The position numbers and the translations under genes are program-made. From Mycobacterium sp. 3519A (lineage in GTDB: Bacteria; Actinomycetota; Actinomycetes; Mycobacteriales; Mycobacteriaceae), in the NCBI RefSeq assembly GCF_900240945.1, contig NZ_OESG01000012.1, positions 558,001-622,000 on the forward strand: 64,000 nt of DNA, read 5' to 3'. Of the stretch, positions 9,154-22,299 are shown in pieces. How positions within the stretch are numbered: position 1 is the stretch's first letter; the number at the start of each line of letters is the position of its first letter. The notes beneath the pieces are model-generated. The model did not search any database and was not told the DNA's origin. It saw only the letters and a list, made by a program, of their open reading frames with translations.

Positions 9154-10275
9154 ATGACCACCGTCGGACTGCCGCAAAGCTTGATCTCGACGCTGCCCGG
9201 CAGCTACTACACCGACCCGACGATCTTCGCGATGGAACAGGCGCAGATCTTCGAGTCGATGTGGTTCTGCGCGGTGCGGTCTGCCGAACTCGACAAGCCA
9301 GGCGCGTTCAAGACCGTGCAGGTCGGCACCGAGAGCGTGCTGATCACCCGGTCGCGCAGCGGGGAGGTGCGCGCATTCTTCAACGTCTGCAGGCACCGCG
9401 GTGCGCAACTGTGCACCGAGGACAGCGGCGAGGCCAAGCGTGCGTTTCAATGTCCTTACCACGCTTGGACTTACGATTTCGACGGCAAGCTGGTGGCCGC
9501 GCCGAACCTGACCAAGATGCCGGACATCGACCGGGTCGAGTACGGGCTGCGCCGCATTGCGGTGCAGGAGTGGCTGGGATATGTGTGGGTGTGCCTGGCC
9601 GACACCCCGCCGTCGTTCGACGACACGGTCCGCAAGGATGTCAACGACCGCCTCGGCAGCATCGACTTGATCGACCATTACGACATCGCCAACCTGAGCG
9701 TCGGGCGCCGGATCGTCTACGACGTCAAGGCCAACTGGAAGCTCATCATCGAGAACTTCATGGAGTGCTACCACTGCGCCACCATCCACCCCGAACTGAC
9801 CGAGGTGTTGCCGGAGTTCGCCGACGGGCTGGCGGTGCAGTACCACGTCGGGCACGGCGCCGAATTCGGGGAGAACATCGAGGGATTTACGATCGACGGC
9901 TCGGCCGGACTGGACCAGATTCCGACGGTCGCGCAGGAGCAGGACCGGCGCTACTACGCGATCACGATCAAGCCGCAGGTGTTCGTCAACCTGGTGCCCG
10001 ACCACGTCATCCTGCACCGGATGTTCCCGATGGCCGCCGACCGCACCGTCGTCGAATGCGACTGGCTGTATCTGCCGGGAGTGGTCGAATCCGGTAGGGA
10101 CGTCAGCCGTTCGGTCGAGTTGTTCCACCGCGTCAACGAGCAGGACTTCGCCGCGTGCGAGCGGTGCCAACCGGCGATGAACTCACGCACCTACCGCGAC
10201 GGCGGCGTGCTGGTGCCCAGCGAGCACCACATCGGCGAGTTCCACAACTGGGTGCAGGCGAAGCTCACCAAATGA
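9154..10275 (+). CDS. gbcA: Glycine betaine monooxygenase, Rieske oxygenase subunit (GbcA-like)
   Basis: Ring-hydroxylating-type oxygenase, 373 residues. The N-terminal Rieske centre shows CRHRG and CPYHAW. The mononuclear iron domain shows the NFMECYHCATIHPEL segment, which carries the two iron-binding histidines of this fold. Length and these motifs fit GbcA/BmoA-type demethylases, which oxidise one N-methyl group of glycine betaine to give dimethylglycine and formaldehyde. AGAAAGGA precedes the ATG. It is the last gene of the ferredoxin-reductase-oxygenase unit and converges on iclR with only 8 nt between them. Substrate is inferred from family and island; stachydrine or carnitine demethylases are related alternatives. 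Confidence 0.85.
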   Translation: MTTVGLPQSLISTLPGSYYTDPTIFAMEQAQIFESMWFCAVRSAELDKPGAFKTVQVGTESVLITRSRSGEVRAFFNVCRHRGAQLCTEDSGEAKRAFQCPYHAWTYDFDGKLVAAPNLTKMPDIDRVEYGLRRIAVQEWLGYVWVCLADTPPSFDDTVRKDVNDRLGSIDLIDHYDIANLSVGRRIVYDVKANWKLIIENFMECYHCATIHPELTEVLPEFADGLAVQYHVGHGAEFGENIEGFTIDGSAGLDQIPTVAQEQDRRYYAITIKPQVFVNLVPDHVILHRMFPMAADRTVVECDWLYLPGVVESGRDVSRSVELFHRVNEQDFAACERCQPAMNSRTYRDGGVLVPSEHHIGEFHNWVQAKLTK

Positions 10276-10283
10276 CCGCCGTG

Positions 10284-11060
10284 TCAGTCCAGGTGACCCA
10301 TCCGGTTGCTGATCGCCGCGGCAGCGGCGACGACGTCGGGGGTCACTTCACGCAGCCGCTCCTCGGTGAACCGGTAGACCGGGCCGGAGACGGACAGCGC
10401 CGCGATCACCCCGCCGGTGTGGTCGCGCACCGGCGCGGCGACGGCGTTGAGCCCCTCTTCGAGTTCCTCCAGCGACGACGCGTAGCCGTCGCTGGCGGCG
10501 GCCTCGACTTGGTCCTCGAGTTGCCGTTGCGAGGTGATCGTGTGCGCGGTGAGGCGGGTAAGTCCCGCGGCGGACAACACCTTTCGGCGCTCGTCGGCTG
10601 TCATGTAGGCCAACAGCACCTTGCCGCTCGACGTGGCGTGCAGCGGCGTCAGCTCCCCGACCCAGTTGTGGGTGGCGACCGCGCTCGGCCCTCGGACCTG
10701 GTCGATATTGACGACGAAATGCGAACGGCGCACCGCGATGTTGACGGTTTCGCCGACTTGCGCGGCGAGTTGCTCGCAGATGGCGCGGGCCTGGTGGGTG
10801 ATGTCCAGTTGACCGGGCACCGCGCTGGCGAGTCGCAGGATGCCGAAGCCGAGACGGTACTTGCCGCGCTCCTGGGTCTGCTCGACGAGTTCGCGCTCCT
10901 CGAGCGCGGCGAGCAACCGGAACGCGGTCGACTTGTGCACGCCGATGTCGGCGGCGACTTCGCTGACGCCGGCTTCTCCCCGCTGCGCCAGGATTTCCAA
11001 CACGCTGATGGCACGGTCGACGGATTGCACGCCCCCTGCGCTCTCCCGCTCGTTGCTCAT
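10284..11060 (-). CDS. IclR-family transcriptional regulator
   Basis: 258-residue DNA-binding protein. An N-terminal winged helix-turn-helix (VQSVDRAISVLEILAQRGEAG, then IGVHKSTAFRLLAALEERELV, broken here for length) is followed by the IclR effector domain (LGFGILRLASAV, HATSSGKVLLAYM, GGVIAALSVSGPVYRF). I chose the ATG at 11060 (MSNERESAGG) over an in-frame ATG at 11090 because a TATAGT box ends 6 nt before it, consistent with a leaderless mRNA. It is divergent from betA and convergent with the betaine oxygenase gene. I infer it controls the choline/betaine half of the island through the GTTGCA-type elements; the effector is unknown, with choline or betaine the obvious candidates. Confidence 0.88.
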   Translation of the reverse strand: MSNERESAGGVQSVDRAISVLEILAQRGEAGVSEVAADIGVHKSTAFRLLAALEERELVEQTQERGKYRLGFGILRLASAVPGQLDITHQARAICEQLAAQVGETVNIAVRRSHFVVNIDQVRGPSAVATHNWVGELTPLHATSSGKVLLAYMTADERRKVLSAAGLTRLTAHTITSQRQLEDQVEAAASDGYASSLEELEEGLNAVAAPVRDHTGGVIAALSVSGPVYRFTEERLREVTPDVVAAAAAISNRMGHLD

Positions 11061-11066
11061 AGCGCA

Positions 11067-11072
11067 ACTATA
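11067..11072 (-). promoter_or_regulatory. Leaderless -10 box of iclR (TATAGT)
   Basis: TATAGT on the minus strand ends 6 nt before the ATG at 11060, which would place the transcription start at or next to the start codon. No Shine-Dalgarno sequence precedes either candidate start. Confidence 0.5.
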
Positions 11073-11081
11073 CGAGAAGCG

Positions 11082-11117
11082 GTTGCACATAGAGGAACTT
11101 GATGCGTATCACGCTTC
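11082..11117 (+). promoter_or_regulatory. Putative IclR-type operator, copy C (iclR-betA intergenic region)
   Basis: This element starts GTTGCACATAGAGG and aligns with the copy at 1756 (GTTGCATGTAGAGG) over about 33 nt; its inner TGCG-TATCA-CGC corresponds to the CGATA-centred repeat of copy A. A related half, GTTGCTCATAG, lies exactly 30 nt upstream at 11052-11062, overlapping the iclR start. It sits between iclR and betA, consistent with autoregulation plus control of betA. Confidence 0.5.
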
Positions 11118-11158
11118 TTGACTACTAGCCTTTACCCAGGATTCGCAGGAGGACAGCG

Positions 11159-15318
<4,160 letters not shown>

Positions 15319-15342
15319 GCGGCGCCGTCGGCGCCGCCCAGA

Positions 15343-15389
15343 CTACGGTTTATGACGGAATTCGCGACGAAATCCGTCATAAACCGTAG
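15343..15389. terminator. Long perfect inverted repeat between convergent genes, probable bidirectional terminator
   Basis: A 17-nt arm CTACGGTTTATGACGGA (15343-15359) is repeated in perfect inverse at 15373-15389, with a 13-nt loop. It lies between the converging dimethylglycine dehydrogenase and mscR genes, where a bidirectional terminator is expected. It lacks a U-run, as is common in mycobacteria. A short open frame through it is an artefact of the repeat. The arm resembles the palindrome split by the IS30 element near 52.2-53.5 kb (GTTATG core). Confidence 0.65.
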
Positions 15390-15413
15390 CGTCGGCGCAA
15401 TGGGGCGAGGCGC

Positions 15414-16499
15414 TCAGAGCACCACGACCGACCGCAGCACCTCGCCGCGGTGCATGGTCGCGAACGCGTCCTCGACCTGGTCCAGCTTGATGCGCTCGCT
15501 GACGAACTTGTCCAGCGGCAGCCTGCCCTGCTGGTAGAGATCCACCAGCGCCGGGAAGTCACGCTCGGGCAGGCAGTCGCCGTACCATGACGACTTCAGC
15601 GACCCGCCGCGGGAGAAGAAGTCGATCAGCGGCATCTCCAGCGTCATATCGGGAGTCGGCACGCCCACCAGCACCACGGTGCCCGCGAGATCACGCGCGT
15701 AGAAGGCCTGCTTCCAGGTCTCCGGGCGGCCGACCGCGTCGACGACCACGTCGGCGCCAAAGCCGTCGGTCAGGTCCTGCACGGCGGCCACAGCGTCCAC
15801 CTTCGACGCGTCGACGGTGTGGGTGGCGCCCAATTCGACTGCCATCTGCAGCTTCTTGGGGTCGCGGTCGATCGCGATGATCGGTGAGGCGCCCGCCAAC
15901 CGGGCACCGGCGATCGCGGCATCGCCGACACCGCCGCAGCCGATCACCGCGACAGAGTCGCCGCGCGACACGTTGCCGGTGTTGACCGCCGCACCGAGAC
16001 CGGCCATCACGCCGCAGCCGAGCAGGCCGACGACCGCGGGGTCGGCATTCGGATCGACCTTCGTGCACTGTCCCTCGTGCACAAGGGTTTTGTCCGCGAA
16101 CGCGCCGATCCCCAGCGCCGGCGTCAACGCGGTGCCGTCGGTCAGCGTCATCGGCGCGCTCGCGTTGAAGGTGTCGAAGCAGTACCACGGCCTGCCCCGC
16201 TTGCATGCCCGGCAGTTGCCGCACACCGCGCGCCAGTTCAGCACGACGAAGTCGCCGACCGCCACGTGGGTGACCGCGCTACCAATCGATTCGACGACGC
16301 CCGCCGCCTCGTGGCCGAGCAGGAACGGGAACTCGTCGTTGATGCCGCCCTCGCGATACGTCAGGTCGGTGTGGCACACCCCGCACGCCTGGATGCGCAC
16401 GACCACGTCGTTCGGGCCGGGATCGGGGATGACGATGTCGACCAGTTCGACCGGGGCGCCCTTGCTGCGCGCAATGACACCCTGAACCTGCTGTGGCAT
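15414..16499 (-). CDS. mscR: S-(hydroxymethyl)mycothiol dehydrogenase (mycothiol-dependent formaldehyde dehydrogenase)
   Basis: Zinc-dependent medium-chain alcohol dehydrogenase, 361 residues, closely resembling M. tuberculosis MscR/AdhE2 as I recall it ([52 protein letters not shown]). The structural-zinc cysteines ([16 protein letters not shown]) and the NAD fold [16 protein letters not shown] are present. It oxidises the mycothiol-formaldehyde adduct to S-formyl-mycothiol and can also act as a nitrosomycothiol reductase. The start at 16499 has AGGAAGG before it; an in-frame ATG at 16550 does not. It is the last gene of the soxBDAG operon, 35 nt after the DgcA-like gene, which fits removal of formaldehyde released by N-demethylation. 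Confidence 0.92.
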   Translation of the reverse strand: MPQQVQGVIARSKGAPVELVDIVIPDPGPNDVVVRIQACGVCHTDLTYREGGINDEFPFLLGHEAAGVVESIGSAVTHVAVGDFVVLNWRAVCGNCRACKRGRPWYCFDTFNASAPMTLTDGTALTPALGIGAFADKTLVHEGQCTKVDPNADPAVVGLLGCGVMAGLGAAVNTGNVSRGDSVAVIGCGGVGDAAIAGARLAGASPIIAIDRDPKKLQMAVELGATHTVDASKVDAVAAVQDLTDGFGADVVVDAVGRPETWKQAFYARDLAGTVVLVGVPTPDMTLEMPLIDFFSRGGSLKSSWYGDCLPERDFPALVDLYQQGRLPLDKFVSERIKLDQVEDAFATMHRGEVLRSVVVL

Positions 16500-16534
16500 G
16501 TGATGACCTTCCTGGATTGTGGGAAAACGGTTGC

Positions 16535-18580
16535 TTACAGCGCGAGGCACAACCGGTACGCGTCGTATACCGCCGCGTGGATGTTGCGGCTGGCCACCGC
16601 GTCGCCGATGCGGAACAGCTGGTAGGTCCCGTCCGGATTACGTTGAACTGTCTGCGGATTGAGGTCGAGCAGCGCTTGCTGGTCCACTTCGCCGAGGTTC
16701 GACGAACCGGGCACCAGCGCGAAGTACAACTCGTCCGACGGCAGCGTGCCGTGCTCGACGACGACCTGGTCGACCATGCGCTGCCGGGTGACGTGTGCGT
16801 ACTCGTTGTACAGATCGACTTCGAGCCTGCCGTCCTTGCGCCGCACCGCGGTCAGCCGATCGTTGAGCGTCACGCGGACGTCGTGTTCGGCGAACACCTT
16901 GAAATAGCCGGGGTAGTTGACCCCGCCGACGTCAGGTGCCAACGTCCGCTCCGGCGTGACGAACTCGATGTTCGCACCCGCCCGCGCCAGCACCTCGGCG
17001 GCGTCGAGGCCGGGATGCTGCCCGTTGTCGTCGAACAGCAGCACGTCGCCCTTGACCCGGAACGCACCGCTGAGCACATCCCACCCGTCGGACACCAATT
17101 GTGCGCCCTCGGTGAGGAATTCGGTGTTCGGGACGCCACCGGTGGCCACCACCACCAGATCGGGATTCTCGGCGAGCACATCGTCGGCCTCGGCGTAGGT
17201 GTTGAACCGGATGTCGACGTCGAGGTGTTTGCACTCGGCCAGTCGCCAGTCGACGATGCCGATGAGGTCGCGCCGCCGCGGCGACGACGACGCGAGCCGG
17301 ATCTGCCCGCCCGCGGCGTCGCTGGCCTCCAGCACCACCACCTGATGCCCGCGCAACCCGAGCACCCGCGCGGCTTCGAGGCCCGCGGGACCGGCGCCGA
17401 CGACGACGGCCTTGCGCGGCGTACCCGTCGCGGGCGACACGTGGTGCGGCAACCGGTCCTCCCGACCCGTCGCCGGGTTGTGGATGCACTTGGCGTCGCG
17501 GGCCTGGTAGATCTCGTCGAGGCAGAGGCTGGCGCCGACGCAGGGTCGGATCCGGTCCTCCTCTCCCGCTTGGATTTTCGCCACGATGTGCGGATCGGCG
17601 ATGTGCGCGCGGGTCATCCCGACCAGGTCGAGCAGGCCGTCGCGGATGGCGTGCCTGGCGGTCGCCACGTCGTTGATCCGGGACGCATGCATCACCGGGA
17701 CGCCGACCTGACGCTTGATCTCGCCGGCGAACTCCAGATGCGGCGCCACCGGCGTGCCCATCGGCGGGATCACGCGTGACAACGCCTCGTCGCTGCCCAT
17801 GTATCCGCGGATGATGCTGATGAAGTCGACGCCCTCGGCGACCACCTGCTGCGCGATCGCGAGCGCCTCCTCGCGGCCGAGGCCGCCGGGCATCTCCTCG
17901 TCGAAAGACATCCGGATACCGACGGCGAAGTCGGGCCCCGCCGCCTCGCGCACCGCGCGAATCACCCTCAGCGGGAACCGCATCCGCGCTTCGAGGCTGC
18001 CGCCGAACTCGTCGTCGCGGTGGTTGGTCAGCGGCGACCAGAACGCATCGAGCAGGTGAGTGTAGGCCTCGATCTCGATGCCGTCCAGGCCTGCCTCGCG
18101 GCACCGGGAGGTGGCGTCGGCGTAGGCCCGCACGATGCGGTCCATATCCCACTCCTCGGCCACCTTCGGGAACGCCCGGTGCGCGGGCTCCCGCAGCGGC
18201 GACGGGTACACCACCGGCAGCCAGTCGCCGTCGTAGTTGCTGGTGCGCCGGCCCAGATGGGTGATCTGGCACATCAGCGCGGTGCCGTGCTCGTGCACGC
18301 CGTAGGCGAGTTCGCGTAGCCACGGCACGATTTCGTCCTTGTAGACGTGCAGGTTGCCGAATGCGGCCGGGCTGTCGGGCGCGACGACCGCGGACCCGCC
18401 CATCATGGTCAACCCGATGCCGCCCTTCGCCTTTTCCTCGTGGTAGAGGCGGTAGCGCGCCTTGGGCATTCCGTCTTCGGTATAGGACGGTTCGTGCGAG
18501 GTGCTGACCACGCGGTTGCGCAGCGTCAGATGCTTCAGTTCGAACGGCTGCATCAACGGGTCGATGAGCTGACGAGTCAT
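16535..18580 (-). CDS. TMADH/DgcA-like flavin oxidoreductase, candidate dimethylglycine (N-methyl) demethylase
   Basis: 681-residue protein of the trimethylamine dehydrogenase/2,4-dienoyl-CoA reductase class. An N-terminal FMN TIM barrel ([36 protein letters not shown]) is followed by an iron-sulfur segment and a C-terminal FAD/NAD fold ([17 protein letters not shown]). In the cluster segment the family pattern CxxC is CVGA here, followed by SLC and a final Cys 12 residues later, so the second cysteine ligand is missing. The start ATG overlaps the soxG stop (ATGA), with AGGAG in front. DgcA of pseudomonads demethylates dimethylglycine with a DgcB partner; no DgcB-like gene is visible here. 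Proline betaine or another methylamine is an alternative substrate. Confidence 0.72.
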   Translation of the reverse strand: MTRQLIDPLMQPFELKHLTLRNRVVSTSHEPSYTEDGMPKARYRLYHEEKAKGGIGLTMMGGSAVVAPDSPAAFGNLHVYKDEIVPWLRELAYGVHEHGTALMCQITHLGRRTSNYDGDWLPVVYPSPLREPAHRAFPKVAEEWDMDRIVRAYADATSRCREAGLDGIEIEAYTHLLDAFWSPLTNHRDDEFGGSLEARMRFPLRVIRAVREAAGPDFAVGIRMSFDEEMPGGLGREEALAIAQQVVAEGVDFISIIRGYMGSDEALSRVIPPMGTPVAPHLEFAGEIKRQVGVPVMHASRINDVATARHAIRDGLLDLVGMTRAHIADPHIVAKIQAGEEDRIRPCVGASLCLDEIYQARDAKCIHNPATGREDRLPHHVSPATGTPRKAVVVGAGPAGLEAARVLGLRGHQVVVLEASDAAGGQIRLASSSPRRRDLIGIVDWRLAECKHLDVDIRFNTYAEADDVLAENPDLVVVATGGVPNTEFLTEGAQLVSDGWDVLSGAFRVKGDVLLFDDNGQHPGLDAAEVLARAGANIEFVTPERTLAPDVGGVNYPGYFKVFAEHDVRVTLNDRLTAVRRKDGRLEVDLYNEYAHVTRQRMVDQVVVEHGTLPSDELYFALVPGSSNLGEVDQQALLDLNPQTVQRNPDGTYQLFRIGDAVASRNIHAAVYDAYRLCLAL

Positions 18581-19155
18581 AGCGAGTACTCCTGCGCGGC
18601 GTCGAGTAACCAATCGGCCAGATAGCGGGCGAACGACGAGCGGACCAGAATGCGGTAGTCGGCGCCGCTGTCGTCGACGGCCAGCAGCACGATCCCGGTG
18701 CGCCCCAAAGTGGTCTGCACAGCCGCCCCTTCGCCGAACTTCGTCGGATGCACGTCGATGGCGCACCCCTTGCTCAGGACGTCGCGGCTGTGGCGGCCGC
18801 GCAATCGCAGCGTGGTGCGTTGTGCGGAGACGTCGACGGCGCTGCCGCCGTGCGGCGCGAGGGCCTCGCGCAGCCGGGCCTCCAGATCGGCGCCCGCCAA
18901 CTGAGTGCCGGTCACCAACCATTCGTCGGGGCCGAGCCAAATCACCGTGGTGTCAGTGCCTTTGGCGTAGGTGGACGCAGCCGTCGGCGGTTCGATCCCG
19001 AGCACTCCGGTCACTGCATCAACACCAGAAGCGTCGGCGCGCAGTTCGACCATCGTGACGAACGGTTCCTCGGCGATCGACACCGAATCGGACAGTTCGG
19101 CGAACCGTCCCGCCCACGGCTCTAACGGGCTGGTGCGTTGCAGGGTGTCAGCCAT
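18577..19155 (-). CDS. soxG: Sarcosine oxidase, gamma subunit
   Basis: 192-residue small subunit of heterotetrameric sarcosine oxidase. Typical features are the GcvT-like fold with WLGPDEWLVTG near the middle and VDVSAQRTTLRLRGRHSRDVL downstream. It overlaps soxA by 8 nt and the DgcA-like gene by 4 nt, so all are coupled. The subunit is mainly structural, stabilising the alpha-beta complex that oxidises sarcosine to glycine. The gene order B-D-A-G is canonical for the family. Confidence 0.92.
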   Translation of the reverse strand: MADTLQRTSPLEPWAGRFAELSDSVSIAEEPFVTMVELRADASGVDAVTGVLGIEPPTAASTYAKGTDTTVIWLGPDEWLVTGTQLAGADLEARLREALAPHGGSAVDVSAQRTTLRLRGRHSRDVLSKGCAIDVHPTKFGEGAAVQTTLGRTGIVLLAVDDSGADYRILVRSSFARYLADWLLDAAQEYSL

Positions 19156-22000
19156 CGCGGCGCGCTCCTTCCGGGTCGACCAATACCGAACCGGTGATTT
19201 CGACGGGGATCAGCGCTCCGTCGACCGGCACATGCAGCGTCTCGCCGATGCGGGACTGTCCCGCCTTGACGAGCGCCAGTGCGAACGTGCGGCCGAGCTC
19301 GGCGCTTCGGTAACTGGAGGTGACGTGCCCCAGCATCGGCACCGGCGGCGGCGGAAGCACATCGCCGTCACAGAACTCGACGATCTGCGATCCCTCAGGC
19401 AGTCGGCTGACCCTGTCGACCGGCAACAGCCCGACGAGTTGTTTACGCGACGGGTTCTGGTTCTCCGCCCTGCTGAACGAGCGCTTGCCGATGAAGTCGG
19501 GCTTCTTCTTCGACACCGCCCATGCCATCCCGAGATCGTGTGGAGTGACCGTGCCGTCGGTGTCCTGCCCGATGATCGGATAGCCCTTCTCCGCGCGCAG
19601 CACGTGCATGGTCTCGGTGCCGTACGGCGTGATGCCGTACGGGGCTCCCGCCGCGATCAACCGCTCCCACACCGCGGGCGCATGCCACCAATCGACGTTG
19701 ACCTCGTAGGCCAGTTCACCGGAGAAGCTGACCCGGCCCAACCGCACCGGCACCCCGGCCAGGCTGGTCGACCGCCAGGTCATGAACGGGAAGGCCTCGT
19801 TGCTGACGTCGACGTCGCCGAACACCGCCCCGATCACGTCCCGTGACCGCGGGCCGACCACCGGGAACGTCGCCCAGTGATCGGTCACCGAGGCGAGCGA
19901 CACCTGCAGTTGCGGCCATTCCGTCTGCAGCCACTCCTCCATCCAGTCAAGGATTTTCGCCGCACCGCCGGTGGTGGTGTACACCAGGAACCGGTCGTCG
20001 GCCAGCCGCATCACGGTGCCGTCATCGATCACCATGCCGTCGACACCGCACATCACGCCGTAGCGGACAGCGCCGACCTTCAGGCTGCTCATCAGGTTGG
20101 TGTAGATGCGGTCGAGCAGTTCGGCGGCGTCACGGCCGGACACGTCGATCTTGCCCAGCGTCGACCCGTCGAGGATGCCGACACTTGTTCGCACGGCGGC
20201 ACATTCGCGTAGCACCGCATCGTCCATACTTTCTATGGCGGCCTCGCCGCCCAGCGGATAGTACCGCGGACGCTTCCACTGCCCGACGTCCTCGAACACC
20301 GCGCCGTTGGCGACGTGCCAGTCGTGCAGCGCCGTGGTGCGCTCCGGGTCGAACAACGCGCCCCGGTCGCGGCCCGCCAACGCGGCGAATGCGACCGGCG
20401 TGTACGGCGGCCGAAATGTGGTGGTGCCCAACTTCTCGATGGGCACGCCGAGCAGTTCGGCGGTGATACCGGAGGCGATCACACCCGACGTCTTGCCCTG
20501 GTCGTGCGCCGTGCCGATGGTGGTGTAGCGCTTGATGTGCTCCACCGAGCGCATCCCCGCGCCCACCGCGCGCGCCACATCGGCGACGGTGGCGTCGCGC
20601 TGAATGTCGACGAACTGATCCTGCTCACGTCCCGGCACCCGCCACAACACCAGACCGGGGCCTGCGGCAACCTCCGAACCCTCGGGCAGCGGATCATGCG
20701 CCGCCACACCGAGCGCCGCGGCCGCCGAGTCCCGCCCCTCGCGCAGGCAACCCGCCAGATCCATGACGCCGTTGGCCGCGCCCGCGACGCTGACGCCGTC
20801 GAGGTGCTCGCCGGGGACGAAGCCACCCAGCGCCGCGTCGTAGCGCAGCACGCCCCGGGCCTGGCTGAACAGGTGCACCGCCGGGTTCCAGCCGCCGCTG
20901 ACCAACAGCGTGTCACACGAAACAGTCTCGGCGGCAGCGGTATTCGTGCCGTCGAAGTCAGCGATCAGGGCGTCGGTGATGCGGTCCTCACCCCGGGTTC
21001 CGGTGACGACGGCGCCTGCCCGCAGTGGAATGCCTCTGCGGTCGCACGCGTCCTTCAGCGCATCCGGCACCTTGGCGCGGGCGTCGACGACCAGCTGGAT
21101 CTGCACACCAGCATCGGCCAGGTCGAACGCGGCGGCGTAGGCGCTGTCGTTGGTGGTGAACACCACCGTCGTGTGCCCGACCAGCACGCCGTAGCGGTGC
21201 AGGAAGGTTCTCGCGCTGTGCGCCAGCATGATTCCGGGCAGGTCGTTGTCGGCGAACACGATGGGCCGCTCGTGGGCACCGGTTGCGATCAGCACGTGAC
21301 TGGCGCGGATGCGCCACACTCGTTGGCGTGAGATGCCTGCCGGCGCGGCGGCACCGAGGTGGTCGGTGCGCCGCTCGAGGGCAAGGACGAAGCCGTCGTC
21401 GTAGTGCCCGAATGCGGTGGTGCGCTGCAGGTGTCGGACCTCGGGGTAGGTCGCCAACTCCTCGACGGCGGCCTGCACCCAGTCCAGGGCGTCGGCGCCG
21501 CCGATCCGGTCGGTGCTGCCGAGCAGCGAACCACCGGCCTCGGACTGCTCGTCGACCAGCACCACCCTGGCGCCGGAGCGCGCCGCGGTCAGCGCCGCGC
21601 TCAGTCCGGCGGGCCCCGCGCCGACGATCAGCACATCGGCGCGCGCATGCATCGCGTCGTAGCGGGCGGAGTCGGCGATGTCGGCCAGCCTGCCCTGTCC
21701 CGGCAGGCCGCGGGCAGCCAGTCCGTCGTACAACTCGACCGTCGAGGCCAGCAGCATGGGTTCGGGGAACGGGGTCTCGATCTGCACCAGTCCGCCGGTG
21801 TCCTCGGCCCATGCCGCTGAGATGCCGCGCGGGCGGCCGAGTTTGACGCTGGTTGCGATCTTGTGCACGCCGTTGGCGAGCAGTGCCGACGCCAACGTGT
21901 CACCGGGATGGCCGGTGTAGGTGCGACCGTCGAAGGTGAATTCGTGGCGGCCGCCGCGATCGATGCGGCCACCCTTGGCGGTGCGGAACGGTGCGGTCAT
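19148..22000 (-). CDS. soxA: Sarcosine oxidase, alpha subunit
   Basis: 950-residue subunit. The N-terminus is a ferredoxin-like Fer2_4 domain (FTFDGRTYTGHPGDTLASALL), followed by an NAD-binding fold ([20 protein letters not shown]), a central linker, and a C-terminal GcvT-type folate domain (ERLIAAGAPYGITPYGTETM; LRAEKGYPIIGQDTDGTVTP). The folate domain lets the enzyme pass the oxidised methyl group to tetrahydrofolate, giving methylene-THF instead of free formaldehyde. The start at 22000 lies in the ATGA overlap with soxD; longer in-frame starts upstream would run through soxD and were rejected. Length matches the usual ~960 residues of the family. Confidence 0.95.
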   Translation of the reverse strand: MTAPFRTAKGGRIDRGGRHEFTFDGRTYTGHPGDTLASALLANGVHKIATSVKLGRPRGISAAWAEDTGGLVQIETPFPEPMLLASTVELYDGLAARGLPGQGRLADIADSARYDAMHARADVLIVGAGPAGLSAALTAARSGARVVLVDEQSEAGGSLLGSTDRIGGADALDWVQAAVEELATYPEVRHLQRTTAFGHYDDGFVLALERRTDHLGAAAPAGISRQRVWRIRASHVLIATGAHERPIVFADNDLPGIMLAHSARTFLHRYGVLVGHTTVVFTTNDSAYAAAFDLADAGVQIQLVVDARAKVPDALKDACDRRGIPLRAGAVVTGTRGEDRITDALIADFDGTNTAAAETVSCDTLLVSGGWNPAVHLFSQARGVLRYDAALGGFVPGEHLDGVSVAGAANGVMDLAGCLREGRDSAAAALGVAAHDPLPEGSEVAAGPGLVLWRVPGREQDQFVDIQRDATVADVARAVGAGMRSVEHIKRYTTIGTAHDQGKTSGVIASGITAELLGVPIEKLGTTTFRPPYTPVAFAALAGRDRGALFDPERTTALHDWHVANGAVFEDVGQWKRPRYYPLGGEAAIESMDDAVLRECAAVRTSVGILDGSTLGKIDVSGRDAAELLDRIYTNLMSSLKVGAVRYGVMCGVDGMVIDDGTVMRLADDRFLVYTTTGGAAKILDWMEEWLQTEWPQLQVSLASVTDHWATFPVVGPRSRDVIGAVFGDVDVSNEAFPFMTWRSTSLAGVPVRLGRVSFSGELAYEVNVDWWHAPAVWERLIAAGAPYGITPYGTETMHVLRAEKGYPIIGQDTDGTVTPHDLGMAWAVSKKKPDFIGKRSFSRAENQNPSRKQLVGLLPVDRVSRLPEGSQIVEFCDGDVLPPPPVPMLGHVTSSYRSAELGRTFALALVKAGQSRIGETLHVPVDGALIPVEITGSVLVDPEGARRDG

Positions 22001-22275
22001 CAGATCACCGGTTTCGGATCGTCGATGCGGTAGACAGTCTCGAAGCGATAGGTCGCGGTGTCGCGCACGGCGTTGAACCACCGCCGGCATCCGGCGCTGT
22101 GCACCCAGCGCTCGGTGAACTTGCCCTTGGGGTTGGCGCGGAAGAACACGTAATGCGCCCACTGTTCGTCGGTCAGCACGTACGGGTCGTCGGGGTAGGC
22201 GACGTGCGCCTGCCCGCCGTAATGGAATTCGGCCTCTTCACGGGGCCCGCAGTACGGGCATTCGATGAGTTGCAT
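22000..22275 (-). CDS. soxD: Sarcosine oxidase, delta subunit
   Basis: 91-residue zinc-binding small subunit. The start MQLIECPYCGPREEAEFHYGG and the later WVHSAGCRRWFNAVRDT supply the expected Cys/His zinc ligands. GGGAG precedes the ATG. It lies 24 nt after soxB and overlaps soxA by 4 nt, so it is translated within the soxBDAG operon. Its role is structural in the alpha-beta-gamma-delta complex. Confidence 0.94.
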   Translation of the reverse strand: MQLIECPYCGPREEAEFHYGGQAHVAYPDDPYVLTDEQWAHYVFFRANPKGKFTERWVHSAGCRRWFNAVRDTATYRFETVYRIDDPKPVI

Positions 22276-22299
22276 TGCTGCTCCCGTCTTTTGAAAGTC

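Noticed and set aside
15352..15537. Short plus-strand ORF through the intergenic inverted repeat
   Set aside because: Its start is formed by the repeat arm and it then runs antisense to the end of mscR; no ribosome site or conservation evident.
16500..16550. Upstream start codon for mscR (MPRAVSNRF...)
   Set aside because: The ATG at 16499 has a good ribosome site and gives the exact length of known MscR proteins; the longer start overlaps the preceding gene.
22001..22162. N-terminal extension of soxA
   Set aside because: It would overlap most of soxD in another frame; the ATGA junction at 22000 and family length support the shorter start.
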